Positions 51,450 to 59,499 of a DNA stretch of 64,000 nucleotides are shown piece after piece. Source of the stretch: CALBPI01 sp038524795. GTDB taxonomy: Bacteria; Pseudomonadota; Gammaproteobacteria; Steroidobacterales; Woeseiaceae. The notes beneath the pieces were generated by a model, which saw only the letters and a program-made list of their open reading frames with translations, ran no database searches and was not told the origin of the DNA. The stretch lies in the NCBI GenBank assembly GCA_038524795.1, contig JBCBIJ010000003.1:1-64000 (forward strand). The letters run 5' to 3'. The position numbers and the translations under genes were made by a program. The stretch's first letter is position 1, and each line of letters opens with the position of its first letter.

Positions 51450-51545
51450 CCAGTCACTGCATCCGACACGGGGCGCCTGTCACAGCCCTTGCATCCGCAA
51501 GGCCTGCGCCAGTCGCGTCCATGCGTCTGAGCCCCGGCGTTATGC
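51445..51545 (+). repeat. attC site 5
   Basis: Begins ACATAAC and ends GTTATGC. The central stem is CTTGC-ATCC-GCAAG. The left block carries one change (CACTGCATCC). Recombination point G51539|T51540. Confidence 0.86.
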
Positions 51546-51778
51546 CGCACAAGATGCGCTTCTGGAATACGTTGGCGGATCGTGGTGAGCGTACGAGTTG
51601 TATATTAACTTGCGGGCGAAATCCGTGGCTGGGCCAGTATGCTTGCAGTACTTACCGCTCAATCGTACTTCTCGTTCCGCAGACCGTATCGTCGCGGTCC
51701 GACTGTGCCCCGGCCTCTTGATACGCACACTTCCACCGTACTTGCAAACCCTGGCTAGACTCGAAGAGGTCATTGCAC
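51546..51778. other. Non-coding start of the last cassette block
   Basis: 233 bp between attC 5 and the serine-hydrolase start without a convincing gene. Overlapping short frames have no family features. A GAAGAGG stretch at 51763-51769 suits the ribosome-binding site of the following gene. A promoter is possible but I could not assign it. Confidence 0.35.
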
Positions 51779-52984
51779 ATGCCAACCACGAGACTCTTCA
51801 TTCTTCTCACAAATGTAATCCTGCTATCCGCTTGCGCTCATGGACCGAGTGTCACTCCCTCGGTCGGCTCCGCGCCAGCTGACTCCGAAAGGGCGGCAAT
51901 GCTTGGTTCAGCCATCCAGGAAATTCTGGAAGGCCAGGACATCAGAACAGCAGGGGTAGGTCTCATTGAGAATGGGGAGCTGATCTGGGCGGGCTACTAC
52001 GGCGAGCAGTCACCGGGCATGCCAACCTCATCGGCAACTCAGTTCGATACCGGCTCGATCACCAAGGTGGTCTCGTCCGAGACAGTATTGCGGCTTTCCA
52101 GTGAGGGGCTGCTTGAGCTTGATGAACCTATGGGCGACCTTTGGATCGATCCCGATCTAGAAGACGATCCGCGCGCACTGCAGTTAACGCCCCGTATGGT
52201 TCTGAACCATACGACGGGCTTCCCGAGCCGCCGGTCTAAGACCGACAACGGCAAGCTCCAGTTCCTTGCCGATCCGGGAACAGCATTTGGTTATTCGGGC
52301 GAAGGCTTTGAGTATCTGATGCGTTTTGTGGAAGCGAAACTTGGCGCACCATTCCCAGAGCTTGTGGAAACGGAGGTCTTCGCGCCCCTGGGCATTACCG
52401 GTGCGTCATTCGCGTACAAGCAGTCGAATTTTCAGAATGTCGCTCTCAGCGTTGACCAAGATTCAGGCGAATTCAGAACCGATTGGGGTTATCACTGTTC
52501 GATCGTCTCGGATTCGTGCCTGGAAGATGGCGCCTACAGCACTTCACGCAACATGACGATGACGGTTGAGAGTCTTGCCGCGTTCGCGATCTCAGTGGCC
52601 AACGCCGACGGTTATAACGCTGCGATGGCCGCCGATCGCAACAGGGTCCAGTCGGTTAAGGGTCGTCCCATGTACTACTGCGATGAGCCGGGCGTTGACG
52701 ACTGTCCTCTGGAGCAGGGCTACGGCCTGGGCTGGGAAGTCCTTGATTATGGCGATACACAGTTTATTGCGCACGGCGGGCATGATTACTCGGTACTTAC
52801 TGCATTTGGGATCAATACTGAGACGAGAGATGGCGTCATCGTGTTGCTGAACGCACGAGAGCTACCCTCATTGCGCGTGATGCCAAGAATCCTCGAAGTG
52901 TTGGATCCAGCCACACCGCTCAGTCAGCAGTACTGGGGATGGCTTCGCTACGAAGAATCAAAGCTGGAAACACAGGCGCAATAG
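51779..52984 (+). CDS. Beta-lactamase-family serine hydrolase lipoprotein
   Basis: A 401-residue exported protein with lipoprotein signal (FILLTNVILLSACAHG, Cys 19). Class C beta-lactamase/esterase features are present: nucleophile and lysine in TGSITK (S93-x-x-K96), a Tyr-Ser-Gly in FGYSGEGF (about residues 171-173), and the third motif HGG in FIAHGGHDY (about 328). It is likely a periplasmic esterase, D-amino-acid peptidase or lactamase-like enzyme; resistance is not implied. The start ATG at 51779 follows GAAGAGG. It is larger than typical cassette genes. Confidence 0.85.
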   Translation: MPTTRLFILLTNVILLSACAHGPSVTPSVGSAPADSERAAMLGSAIQEILEGQDIRTAGVGLIENGELIWAGYYGEQSPGMPTSSATQFDTGSITKVVSSETVLRLSSEGLLELDEPMGDLWIDPDLEDDPRALQLTPRMVLNHTTGFPSRRSKTDNGKLQFLADPGTAFGYSGEGFEYLMRFVEAKLGAPFPELVETEVFAPLGITGASFAYKQSNFQNVALSVDQDSGEFRTDWGYHCSIVSDSCLEDGAYSTSRNMTMTVESLAAFAISVANADGYNAAMAADRNRVQSVKGRPMYYCDEPGVDDCPLEQGYGLGWEVLDYGDTQFIAHGGHDYSVLTAFGINTETRDGVIVLLNARELPSLRVMPRILEVLDPATPLSQQYWGWLRYEESKLETQAQ

Positions 52985-53186
52985 TCGGCGCTTGATCAAG
53001 GTTAGCGACACTTTGCATATTTAGAACAGTCTATTGGACCGCTTGTAGCAGCAACCTTCCGCCAGGCGAGTGTCTGCTATTCTGATCGCTTCTGACCCAT
53101 AGCGGATACAGTCCTGGTCGCTTCGCTGATTGGTGTTTTGCCAGCATTGCGGCAGGTAGCAATAGCACCTGACTTCGGAGACGAAT

Positions 53187-53696
53187 GTGGATTTGCAAGT
53201 CGCCGCTGCCATCGTGTCCATAGTCGCCGGCGCAATCGCGTTGCGGCCCACCTACCAGTGGCTTGTCAAGCCAAGCGTGTTCTTAAGTACGCGCGATGTA
53301 TCGATTCCAGTTGACAGAGTTTGGGAGCAACTGGATGACCCTCTAAACTGGCGTATCTGGATGTTCGGTACTTGGAGCTACGGCACGCTTAGCAGTCGCG
53401 ACCCAAGCATTAGGCCGTCCGTACCATTTCGTTGGGGCGAAGCCGAGACTTACCGCGAGGACATCATTTACGAGCCTAAGATTCGAATATCAATTGGCGA
53501 CGATGAGTTTTCGATCACCAAGCTGAACGACGAAAGCACCCGCATACGTTACCGCCACACCGTTCGCCATAGCGGACCGTGGGGCAAACTGTGGTGGTAC
53601 CTCACGGAAGGAAAACTGGGCAAGTGGAGTCTCCCGATTAGCAGGATGTCTGAACTTGTTCGCCATCTCGAATCGAAGAATGACCTCAGGACATGA
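53187..53696 (+). CDS. SRPBCC-like (polyketide cyclase/START fold) protein
   Basis: A 169-residue protein with an N-terminal hydrophobic helix (AAAIVSIVAGAIAL) and a domain resembling the SRPBCC ligand-binding fold. Visible segments are VDRVWEQLDDPLNWRIWMFGTW, WGEAETYREDIIYEPKIR and the C-terminal helix SRMSELVRHLESKND. Such proteins bind hydrophobic ligands. The start is GTG at 53187, preceded by CGGAG at about 8 nt. It lies within the 3.8-kb block and has no attC immediately around it. Confidence 0.65.
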   Translation: MDLQVAAAIVSIVAGAIALRPTYQWLVKPSVFLSTRDVSIPVDRVWEQLDDPLNWRIWMFGTWSYGTLSSRDPSIRPSVPFRWGEAETYREDIIYEPKIRISIGDDEFSITKLNDESTRIRYRHTVRHSGPWGKLWWYLTEGKLGKWSLPISRMSELVRHLESKNDLRT

Positions 53697-53837
53697 CTTA
53701 TCACCCGTCGTCTAGCTGGGCCAAGAATAGACGTCGACGAGTAGTGAGCGCCTGGCCATGCGACTCGCGACAGCCGCTGTCGCTTGAGCCGAGCATCACC
53801 CAGGCCGCCGCCGCAGCGGCGCTCGCGGGAAGCGGAG

Positions 53838-53857
53838 CTGAACACCGGCGTTAGCGG
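53838..53857 (+). repeat. Possible half attC site
   Basis: TGAACACCGGCGTTAGCGG carries an attC-like right-hand end (core GTTAGCG) with the same CCGGCGTTA as the other sites. The gene starts 18 nt later, as in cassettes. No matching left half with complementary bases was found, so it is at best a decayed site or chance match. Confidence 0.35.
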
Positions 53858-53867
53858 CCTTAAAACC

Positions 53868-54689
53868 ATGCATCGAGTTTTCGTCGACACAATGGTCATT
53901 GGCTATGGAACAGATACCAAGCTGAGCACCACAGCGTTCTCTGGACCAGGATTGATAGAGAGCCGCGACGGATCTCAACGCGAGACCTTGGTGACCCAAC
54001 TGGGCCTGAAAGCGCGAAAGTCTAAGTCCGTATCCGATCGGCAACTACGGGCCGAAATTGGCGCCTTATTGGCTATCGCTGAGTTGGCCAAGGGCGACGA
54101 AGTAGCACTGGTGTACTCATATGAAGTTGAGCTAGAACTATTGTTTCAGCCGTCCGTAGATGTCTTGCCAGGGCGTCTTTATGGCGCCCCGCTCGAGCGG
54201 ATCGCGTCGCCGTTGCTACCGGACGGTGCCCGGTCTGCCCAGGATCGTGATTCTGAACCCAAGACGTTCATCCACACGCCATCCGCCGACTTCGCGAAGT
54301 ACAGCCAGCTACTCCGCAACCATCCCGACAAGATCGATGAAATTTTGCGCGAAGCTCTGTTCCGTCTTCCCGTAGGACAATTTGCATATCAACTGGATTT
54401 TCGCTATCTGCTGGCTCAAGCTCGCAACATCGTAGAGCCGCCGAACGCAGCATCACTGGTGCTGCCCGTTTTGAGCCGCATTGAAGACGCCCGATTGTCG
54501 CAGATCAAACACGACCTCAATGTTCAGGACAATGCCAACAGCCTAATGGATGCGTATCACTTGTGGACTGCGGAACTGGCGGAATGCGATTACTTTCTCA
54601 CGACGGACGGCGTTGTCAGGAACCGATACCGCGGTACGCTGTCAGTGGTGTCACCTTTAGAACTCATTGACGACGTCTCCGGCGATTAA
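53868..54689 (+). CDS. PIN-domain-like protein
   Basis: A 273-residue protein whose ends look like the acidic pocket of PIN-type nucleases: MHRVFVDTMVIGYG at the N-terminus and, near residue 225-250, NSLMDAYHLWTAELAECDYFLTTDG. A conserved Asp/Glu set fits metal binding, but the middle part is longer than in toxin PINs. No antitoxin gene precedes it. The ATG at 53868 is chosen over a frame start at 53784, which reads across the possible half attC. Function could be RNA cleavage; not certain. Confidence 0.6.
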   Translation: MHRVFVDTMVIGYGTDTKLSTTAFSGPGLIESRDGSQRETLVTQLGLKARKSKSVSDRQLRAEIGALLAIAELAKGDEVALVYSYEVELELLFQPSVDVLPGRLYGAPLERIASPLLPDGARSAQDRDSEPKTFIHTPSADFAKYSQLLRNHPDKIDEILREALFRLPVGQFAYQLDFRYLLAQARNIVEPPNAASLVLPVLSRIEDARLSQIKHDLNVQDNANSLMDAYHLWTAELAECDYFLTTDGVVRNRYRGTLSVVSPLELIDDVSGD

Positions 54690-54733
54690 ATCGCAACAGC
54701 ATTACGGCAGCCGAGCAATAGAAGGAGTCGCAC

Positions 54734-55147
54734 GTGCTCGAAGACAACAACGTAGCCGTTCTAAAGAATGCCTACGCCCACTGGAGCGATAACAAAGAAA
54801 CCGCCTTCCAAAACTGGATGAACTTGATCGCCGACAACGTCCAGTTCCGATCCTTGGCCGACGGCCATGAAGCGATGGCCTTCACCCGCACCTGCAACTG
54901 CAAGAACGACGTCCTGCGCTACTTTGAGGAGCTGGCCAGCGAATGGGACATGGTCGACTTCCAAATGGACGAGTTCATCGCCCAAGGCGATCGCATCGTG
55001 GCCATTGGCAACTGCCACTGGCGGCACATGAGGACCGGCAAAGACGTGATGACGCCGAAAGTCGACATCTTCACGATGCAGGACGGCAAGATCGTCGATA
55101 TTTTTGAGCTCTATGACACGCACAAGGCCATCACCGCGACTCGATAG
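54734..55147 (+). CDS. SnoaL/NTF2-like protein
   Basis: A 137-residue NTF2-fold protein similar to SnoaL-like or nuclear-transport-factor-2 family members: VLKNAYAHWSDNKETAF, then WMNLIADNVQFRSLADG, and TPKVDIFTMQDGKIVDIFELYDTHKA. Such proteins act as cyclases, isomerases or small binding proteins; this one cannot be assigned. The start is GTG at 54734 with GAAGGAG about 8 nt upstream. It is the last full gene of the cassette block. Confidence 0.78.
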   Translation: MLEDNNVAVLKNAYAHWSDNKETAFQNWMNLIADNVQFRSLADGHEAMAFTRTCNCKNDVLRYFEELASEWDMVDFQMDEFIAQGDRIVAIGNCHWRHMRTGKDVMTPKVDIFTMQDGKIVDIFELYDTHKAITATR

Positions 55148-55177
55148 GCAACGTGGTCTCTTGGGTTGGCGACAAAG

Positions 55178-55288
55178 GTGATCTTGCGGCGCTGCACAAT
55201 CACGCTCTCCTGCGCCATCCTGTTGTGCGCTGCCTCCCCCGCTGCGCTGGGCGACAGCCCTGGATTCACCGAAGACGACGGCTACTGA
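55178..55288 (+). CDS. Very short secreted-type ORF near the truncated attC
   Basis: A 36-codon frame starting GTG at 55178 and ending TGA at 55286-55288. It reads as a signal-peptide-like hydrophobic stretch (RRCTITLSCAILLCAASPAALGD) followed by a short polar tail (SPGFTEDDGY). It could be the surviving part of a cassette gene or a tiny secreted peptide. It ends 11 bp before the truncated attC box, which suits a cassette. No strong ribosome-binding site was seen. Confidence 0.3.
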   Translation: MILRRCTITLSCAILLCAASPAALGDSPGFTEDDGY

Positions 55289-55295
55289 GCAAAGC

Positions 55296-55319
55296 GCGGC
55301 ATAACCAGTCACTGCAGCC
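55296..55319 (+). repeat. Truncated attC end
   Basis: GCGGCATAAC at 55296-55305 followed by CAGTCACTGCAGCC matches only the left half of the attC sites. The right half is missing. The 10 bp GCGGCATAAC are the exact complement of GTTATGCCGC at 51539-51548, the start of the last block, as expected for one cassette's two ends. Confidence 0.75.
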
Positions 55320-55345
55320 ACATGCGCGACCGATATACTCGGCGC

Positions 55346-56137
55346 ATGCGAATTCGAGATCATCACCAGCGAGCCATTGATCGATTAGCCGACGCCTATC
55401 GGAATGACCCAGACTTTCTCGCGCTCATCATCGGTGGCTCCGTCGCCAAGGGGTACGCACGAGACGACTCAGACGTCGATTTTCTCATCGTTGCAACAGA
55501 CGACGCGTTCGAGAAACACAAGCAAGCCCGCGATTTGTTCATCAACCGCAGGGACCTCTGTGACTACGACGGCGGTTTCGTCGACGGCAAGATCATCAAT
55601 CTCTCGTTTCTGGAGGCGCTCGCGAAGAAGGGAAACGAGCCATCGCGCGCCGCGTTCGAAGGCGCCTTCGCCGCGTTCTCGCATATCCCCAATATCGACG
55701 ACCTGATGCAACGCATCCCTGTCTATCCCGACGCCGGGCACGACGATCGCGTTAAAGCTTTTTACAGCATGGCGTTTATTCAGCATTGGTTGTTCCACGA
55801 GGCGGAGCGCCATCGCAATCGGTACACGCTGACTCGCGCAGCCAGTCAGCTCGCGCTCTTCGCCGGCAGGCTCATCCTCGCGCACAACCGCCGACTCTTT
55901 CCTTATCACAAGTGGTTCCACCGAACCCTAAACTCGGTGGCGGAGAAGCCAGCCGGTTTCATGACACTCTTCGATGCCTTGCTTGACGAACCTCATGGCG
56001 AACACGCCACTAGGCTGTTCGAGTTAGTCCGAGACTTTCGCGACTGGGGTGTCAGCGACATCGAGGCCTACACCTGGTTCATGACCGATGTGGAATGGCG
56101 CTGGATGTCAGACCAAACGCCAATAGAGGACTGGTGA
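55346..56137 (+). CDS. Nucleotidyltransferase-fold protein
   Basis: A 263-residue protein with a polymerase-beta-type nucleotidyltransferase domain at the N-terminus: IIGGSVAKGYARDDSDVDFLI supplies the GGS and D-x-D (D43, D45) metal site. The C-terminal part is helical (LTRAASQLALFAGRLILAHNRRLFP), reminiscent of HEPN or substrate-binding helices. The start at ATG 55346 follows CGGCGC; an alternative is 55322. It lies just after the truncated attC and outside the array. It may be aminoglycoside-adenylyltransferase-like or of unknown target; resistance is not claimed. Confidence 0.8.
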   Translation: MRIRDHHQRAIDRLADAYRNDPDFLALIIGGSVAKGYARDDSDVDFLIVATDDAFEKHKQARDLFINRRDLCDYDGGFVDGKIINLSFLEALAKKGNEPSRAAFEGAFAAFSHIPNIDDLMQRIPVYPDAGHDDRVKAFYSMAFIQHWLFHEAERHRNRYTLTRAASQLALFAGRLILAHNRRLFPYHKWFHRTLNSVAEKPAGFMTLFDALLDEPHGEHATRLFELVRDFRDWGVSDIEAYTWFMTDVEWRWMSDQTPIEDW

Positions 56138-56262
56138 GAACCAGTGGCCACCGCTGCTGTCTCCAATATGGGACAAGAGCCGTCCCCGTACTGAAGCGGC
56201 CAGCTGTGCCACATAGCCCGTTGCTGCGGCGGGCTTGATCAGATCATCTCAGGAGTGACCTT

Positions 56263-56844
56263 TTGACACGGGCGCGACAACTCATCTTCATCATTGCTCT
56301 GTACGCAGTCGCGACTGTCGCGGTCGCTGACGACGTCCGGCTGACCGAGGAGTTTGATTTCTTCTCTGTCTACCCGGACTCCGTGAATGACCTGGGGCCT
56401 GCGCTGCTTGCGGCTGGCCGAAAACAGGCATTGGGCCCGGCCGCCATTGCCGAAACGCTGTCCCGCCACAACTGGTCACTCGATATGACCTCCGACAACC
56501 GCGCCTGCAGCGTCTCGGGCGCGTCCGTCACACTCGAGGTTATCTACCGCATGCCGAAGGTGGTCTCGGACGATGATGACATCAATGCGCGCTGGGAGAC
56601 ACTTTACCCCCGCATTCTCAAGCACGAACGCCAACACAAGGACATCGCTTTTGAGGTTTCGCAGGAGATACTGGCCGCATTGAACGCGCTGCGCCCGGCC
56701 ACCGACTGCGACGCGTTGGTTGAGACCGCTAGCGCCATCGTCGACCGACTGCACAGCGAAGAGCGCCAACGCCAAAAAGCCTTCGACAAACGCACCATCG
56801 GGGGTGAAACTGAAGGCATTATTCGCTTTGAGGTCTACGAGTAG
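56263..56844 (+). CDS. DUF922 secreted Zn-protease-like protein
   Basis: A 193-residue protein with a signal peptide (LIFIIALYAVATVAVADD). The mature domain contains a HExxH-type motif, HERQH (residues 121-125) in RILKHERQHKDIAFEVSQEI, the feature of DUF922 proteins, which are predicted secreted zinc proteases. The start is TTG at 56263 with AGGAG 7 nt upstream. The gene is 23 bp before the PPOX-family gene and in the same orientation. Confidence 0.82.
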   Translation: MTRARQLIFIIALYAVATVAVADDVRLTEEFDFFSVYPDSVNDLGPALLAAGRKQALGPAAIAETLSRHNWSLDMTSDNRACSVSGASVTLEVIYRMPKVVSDDDDINARWETLYPRILKHERQHKDIAFEVSQEILAALNALRPATDCDALVETASAIVDRLHSEERQRQKAFDKRTIGGETEGIIRFEVYE

Positions 56845-56867
56845 ATCGGCACGCTGCGGGGAGAACC

Positions 56868-57416
56868 ATGGGCGAACAATTCAAAGCACTCGATGACAAG
56901 CACATCGAGTTCATCGGCAACCAACACCTCTTCTTTGTGGGGACGGCGGCGGCCGAAGGACTGATCAATGTCTCGCCCAAAGGCATGGACACGTTCCGAG
57001 TCGTCGACGCGTCGCGGGTCGCCTGGCTAAACCTGACAGGAAGCGGCAACGAAACAGCCGCACACGTGCTCGAGCATGACCGCATGACCATCATGTTCTG
57101 CTCGTTCGACAAGCACCCGCGAATCCTGCGGCTCTACGGCAAGGCCACGGTCGTCCACCCGCGCGATGCTGCGTGGCAGGAACACATCGACCGCTTCCCG
57201 GAGTTCACGGGCGCACGCCAGATCTTCGACGTGCACCTCGACATGGTGCAAACCTCCTGCGGCTACGCCGTGCCCTACTACGAGCTGAAGGGCGAACGCC
57301 CGACACTCACGAAATGGGCCGACGGACGCGGCCGGTCTGGCATCGAGGACTACTGGCAGGAACGCAACACCGAGAGCCTCGATCAGAAGCCGACAGGCAT
57401 CACCGGTGACAACTAG
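56868..57416 (+). CDS. Pyridoxamine-5'-phosphate-oxidase-like (PPOX) protein
   Basis: A 182-residue flavin-binding split-barrel protein. Family motifs are HIEFIGNQHLFFVGTAAAEG, INVSPKG, WLNLTGSGNETAAHVL and RILRLYGKATVV. It resembles the FMN-binding PPOX-fold proteins of unknown substrate (with a PYYELKGERP segment) rather than biosynthetic PdxH. The last four bases overlap the convergent LytTR gene. Confidence 0.85.
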   Translation: MGEQFKALDDKHIEFIGNQHLFFVGTAAAEGLINVSPKGMDTFRVVDASRVAWLNLTGSGNETAAHVLEHDRMTIMFCSFDKHPRILRLYGKATVVHPRDAAWQEHIDRFPEFTGARQIFDVHLDMVQTSCGYAVPYYELKGERPTLTKWADGRGRSGIEDYWQERNTESLDQKPTGITGDN

Positions 57417-58246
57417 GCGCCAAGCTTGCGCTTGAGCCAACCGCGCTCGCGCACGGCCTGCACATAACTGTCACTGACAGGCACGGACACCTCCGCGTCG
57501 AGCGTGAGCTGCCAGCGCCGTGAACCCCGCTTCGCCGAGCGCACGGCCTGCTCCGCCACCCACCACGACCGGTGCACCTGCAGCCCAAGCGCTTCCGGCA
57601 TCTCGGCGACCGCATCACGAAACCGGTGATGCACAAGCTCCGACCCGGATGCCGTGAACACACGCACGTAATGCTCTTCGGCCTGCAAAGCCAGCACATC
57701 GTCAGCACTGCGCGCCGCCGTCTGTGCCAGAAACGCCGGTGGCGGTGACGCAACCTCCGTGGTCGCCGTTTCTGTATTTCGTTCGACGATCAGCCAAAGC
57801 AGCAAGTGCGCGGGCAAGATGATCGACAACAGCGTCGCGTACTCACTAAGAAACGCGAGCACGGGCGACATCGCCCAAAGGTCGTCGTCGACGTACTCGG
57901 GGCGCATCGGCAGATGCGGTTCGATGAGAATCTCGGCCAACGCCAATGGCAGCACGGCGAATAGCGAAACGAGCACAACAGGCTTCAGCCACCGTGGCCG
58001 CTCCATACCGCCCGCAAACTGCCGCGCGACGAACCAGTCGGCGCACCAGAGGCCCACCGCGAACACGCCCGTTCGCACTACCCAGTAGAGAATCTCCTGC
58101 CCAACGGTGGCTCCGATCATCGGATCGTCGATCTGATTGAGCGCGATTATGGCAAGTACGAGTGCACCCAGGCGCATGTCGCGCGCAGATGTCGGTTTCA
58201 AGCCGAATCCGGGGTGACGATTCACGGAGTTAACAGGACGACTCAC
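57413..58246 (-). CDS. LytTR-type membrane transcriptional regulator
   Basis: A 277-residue protein with about four N-terminal transmembrane helices (residues 25-150) and a C-terminal LytTR DNA-binding domain (about 175-270): DVLALQAEEHYVRVFTASG, HHRFRDAVAEMPEALGLQVHRSWWV and VPVSDSYVQAVRERG. It has no receiver domain, so it probably binds DNA under membrane control. The start is GTG at 58246. It diverges from the dihaem gene across 90 bp and may regulate it. Confidence 0.85.
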   Translation of the reverse strand: MSRPVNSVNRHPGFGLKPTSARDMRLGALVLAIIALNQIDDPMIGATVGQEILYWVVRTGVFAVGLWCADWFVARQFAGGMERPRWLKPVVLVSLFAVLPLALAEILIEPHLPMRPEYVDDDLWAMSPVLAFLSEYATLLSIILPAHLLLWLIVERNTETATTEVASPPPAFLAQTAARSADDVLALQAEEHYVRVFTASGSELVHHRFRDAVAEMPEALGLQVHRSWWVAEQAVRSAKRGSRRWQLTLDAEVSVPVSDSYVQAVRERGWLKRKLGA

Positions 58247-58335
58247 GAAGTTTTTACGTTATCGATGAATGACTTGGGCTGGAAGCTATGACCGCTCCAT
58301 AGCATGACCGTTCAACTACCCCCCAGGAGTTCATT

Positions 58336-59412
58336 ATGAAGCGGCCTGTCGTGCTGTTCGTTGTCCTATCCCTCATTGGCCTCGCGGGCTGCGAGCCCGA
58401 GGGCGCGTCGGGTGATACGCCCGCGCAAGCTTACACCACATTTTTCACGCCTCTGCCGGAAACGGCCGTCTTCCCTGCGGATAACCCCTTCAGCAGCGAA
58501 AAGGCGCAGCTGGGTGAGTTCCTGTTCTGGGACCCGATTCTCTCGGGCCGTATGAATGTCGCCTGCGCGTCCTGCCATCACCCCGACCACGGCTGGGCAG
58601 ACGGTCGCGCCACCTCGATCGGCGTGGACGGGATGGGCCTCGGCCCCAACAGAACGGGCAATGCTGTGACACCGCGCCATTCGCCGACGGTGCTCAACGT
58701 TGCGTTCACCGGTCTGCAGCAGACGACACCCGAAGCCGACTTCGTGGCCGGCAGCTACTTCTGGGACCTGCGTGCCGCCACGCTCGAAGATCAGGCGATT
58801 GAGCCCATCAAGAGCGAGGTCGAGATGCGCAGCGGCGACTTCCTCGAAACAGAAATCATGCCCGAGATCGTCCTCCGGCTTTCGATGGTCCCCGAATACG
58901 TCAGCCTGTTCACGGCTGCGTTCCCAGGTGAAGACCCCATCACGGAATCGACGATCGCCCGAGCGCTCGCCACCTACCAACGCACGCTCACCACCCAGCG
59001 CACCCGGTTCGACGACTTCCTTGCAGGCAACGACACCGCGCTGACACCGGGCGAAATCACGGGCCTCAACAAATTCATCAACGGCGGCTGCACGGACTGC
59101 CACGAAGGTCCCATGCTGTCCGACAACTTCATCGACGCAGAAAAGCCCATCTTTACGGACAAGCCAGCCGTACGAACGCCGTCATTACGCAACGTGGCCG
59201 CGACAGCGCCCTATTTCCACGACGGCTCACGCGCGACGCTGAATGACGCCATCGCGATCTACGAAGAACGCGGCGACCTGGGTGTCACGCTCGACGACGA
59301 TGACTTCGGCGACATCCAGCGCTTCCTCGAAACGCTCACAGACGAAGGCTTCTCGCGCCAAATCCCAAGCTATGTCCCCAGCCAGCTGCCCGTCGGGGGC
59401 GACATTTTGTAA
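58336..59412 (+). CDS. MauG/cytochrome-c-peroxidase-family dihaem lipoprotein
   Basis: A 358-residue exported protein with lipoprotein signal (LFVVLSLIGLAGCEP, Cys 19). Two haem-attachment sites are present: CASCH (residues 77-81) and CTDCH (252-256). The first domain has FWDPILSGRMNVACASCHHPDHGWADG and the second VRTPSLRNVAATAPYFHDG. It fits the MauG/bacterial cytochrome c peroxidase family, which reduces peroxide or modifies proteins. The divergent LytTR gene could control it. Confidence 0.9.
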   Translation: MKRPVVLFVVLSLIGLAGCEPEGASGDTPAQAYTTFFTPLPETAVFPADNPFSSEKAQLGEFLFWDPILSGRMNVACASCHHPDHGWADGRATSIGVDGMGLGPNRTGNAVTPRHSPTVLNVAFTGLQQTTPEADFVAGSYFWDLRAATLEDQAIEPIKSEVEMRSGDFLETEIMPEIVLRLSMVPEYVSLFTAAFPGEDPITESTIARALATYQRTLTTQRTRFDDFLAGNDTALTPGEITGLNKFINGGCTDCHEGPMLSDNFIDAEKPIFTDKPAVRTPSLRNVAATAPYFHDGSRATLNDAIAIYEERGDLGVTLDDDDFGDIQRFLETLTDEGFSRQIPSYVPSQLPVGGDIL

Positions 59413-59499
59413 GCCGGAGCGGCCACCAAGGCCCTGGCGGTCAGTTAGACTCCATCGAGTGGTGCGAACAACCCGCGCCGCTCGATAGAGGGACCGCGC

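Larger units (their letters stand above)
48836..55305 (+). mobile_element. Integron cassette array without integrase (CALIN)
   Basis: A run of plus-strand gene cassettes separated by attC sites. Five sites of about 102 bp (49250, 49900, 50488, 50982, 51445) share the blocks CAGTCACTGCAGCCGACA at the left and GTCTGAGCCCCGGCGTTA at the right, with a variable central hairpin. Each cassette begins right after G|TT and its coding region usually ends inside or near the next RYYYAAC box. The first five cassettes are 650 bp or shorter. The last block is 3.8 kb and ends in a truncated attC. No intI gene is found in the window, so it fits a cluster of attC sites lacking integrase, perhaps a piece of a larger chromosomal integron. 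Confidence 0.88.

Noticed and set aside
53001..53008. GTTAGCG-like attC core after the serine hydrolase
   Set aside because: No L or R partner boxes around it; likely chance.
48836..55305. Integron integrase (intI) in or near the array
   Set aside because: No tyrosine-recombinase signature in any frame upstream or downstream within the window.
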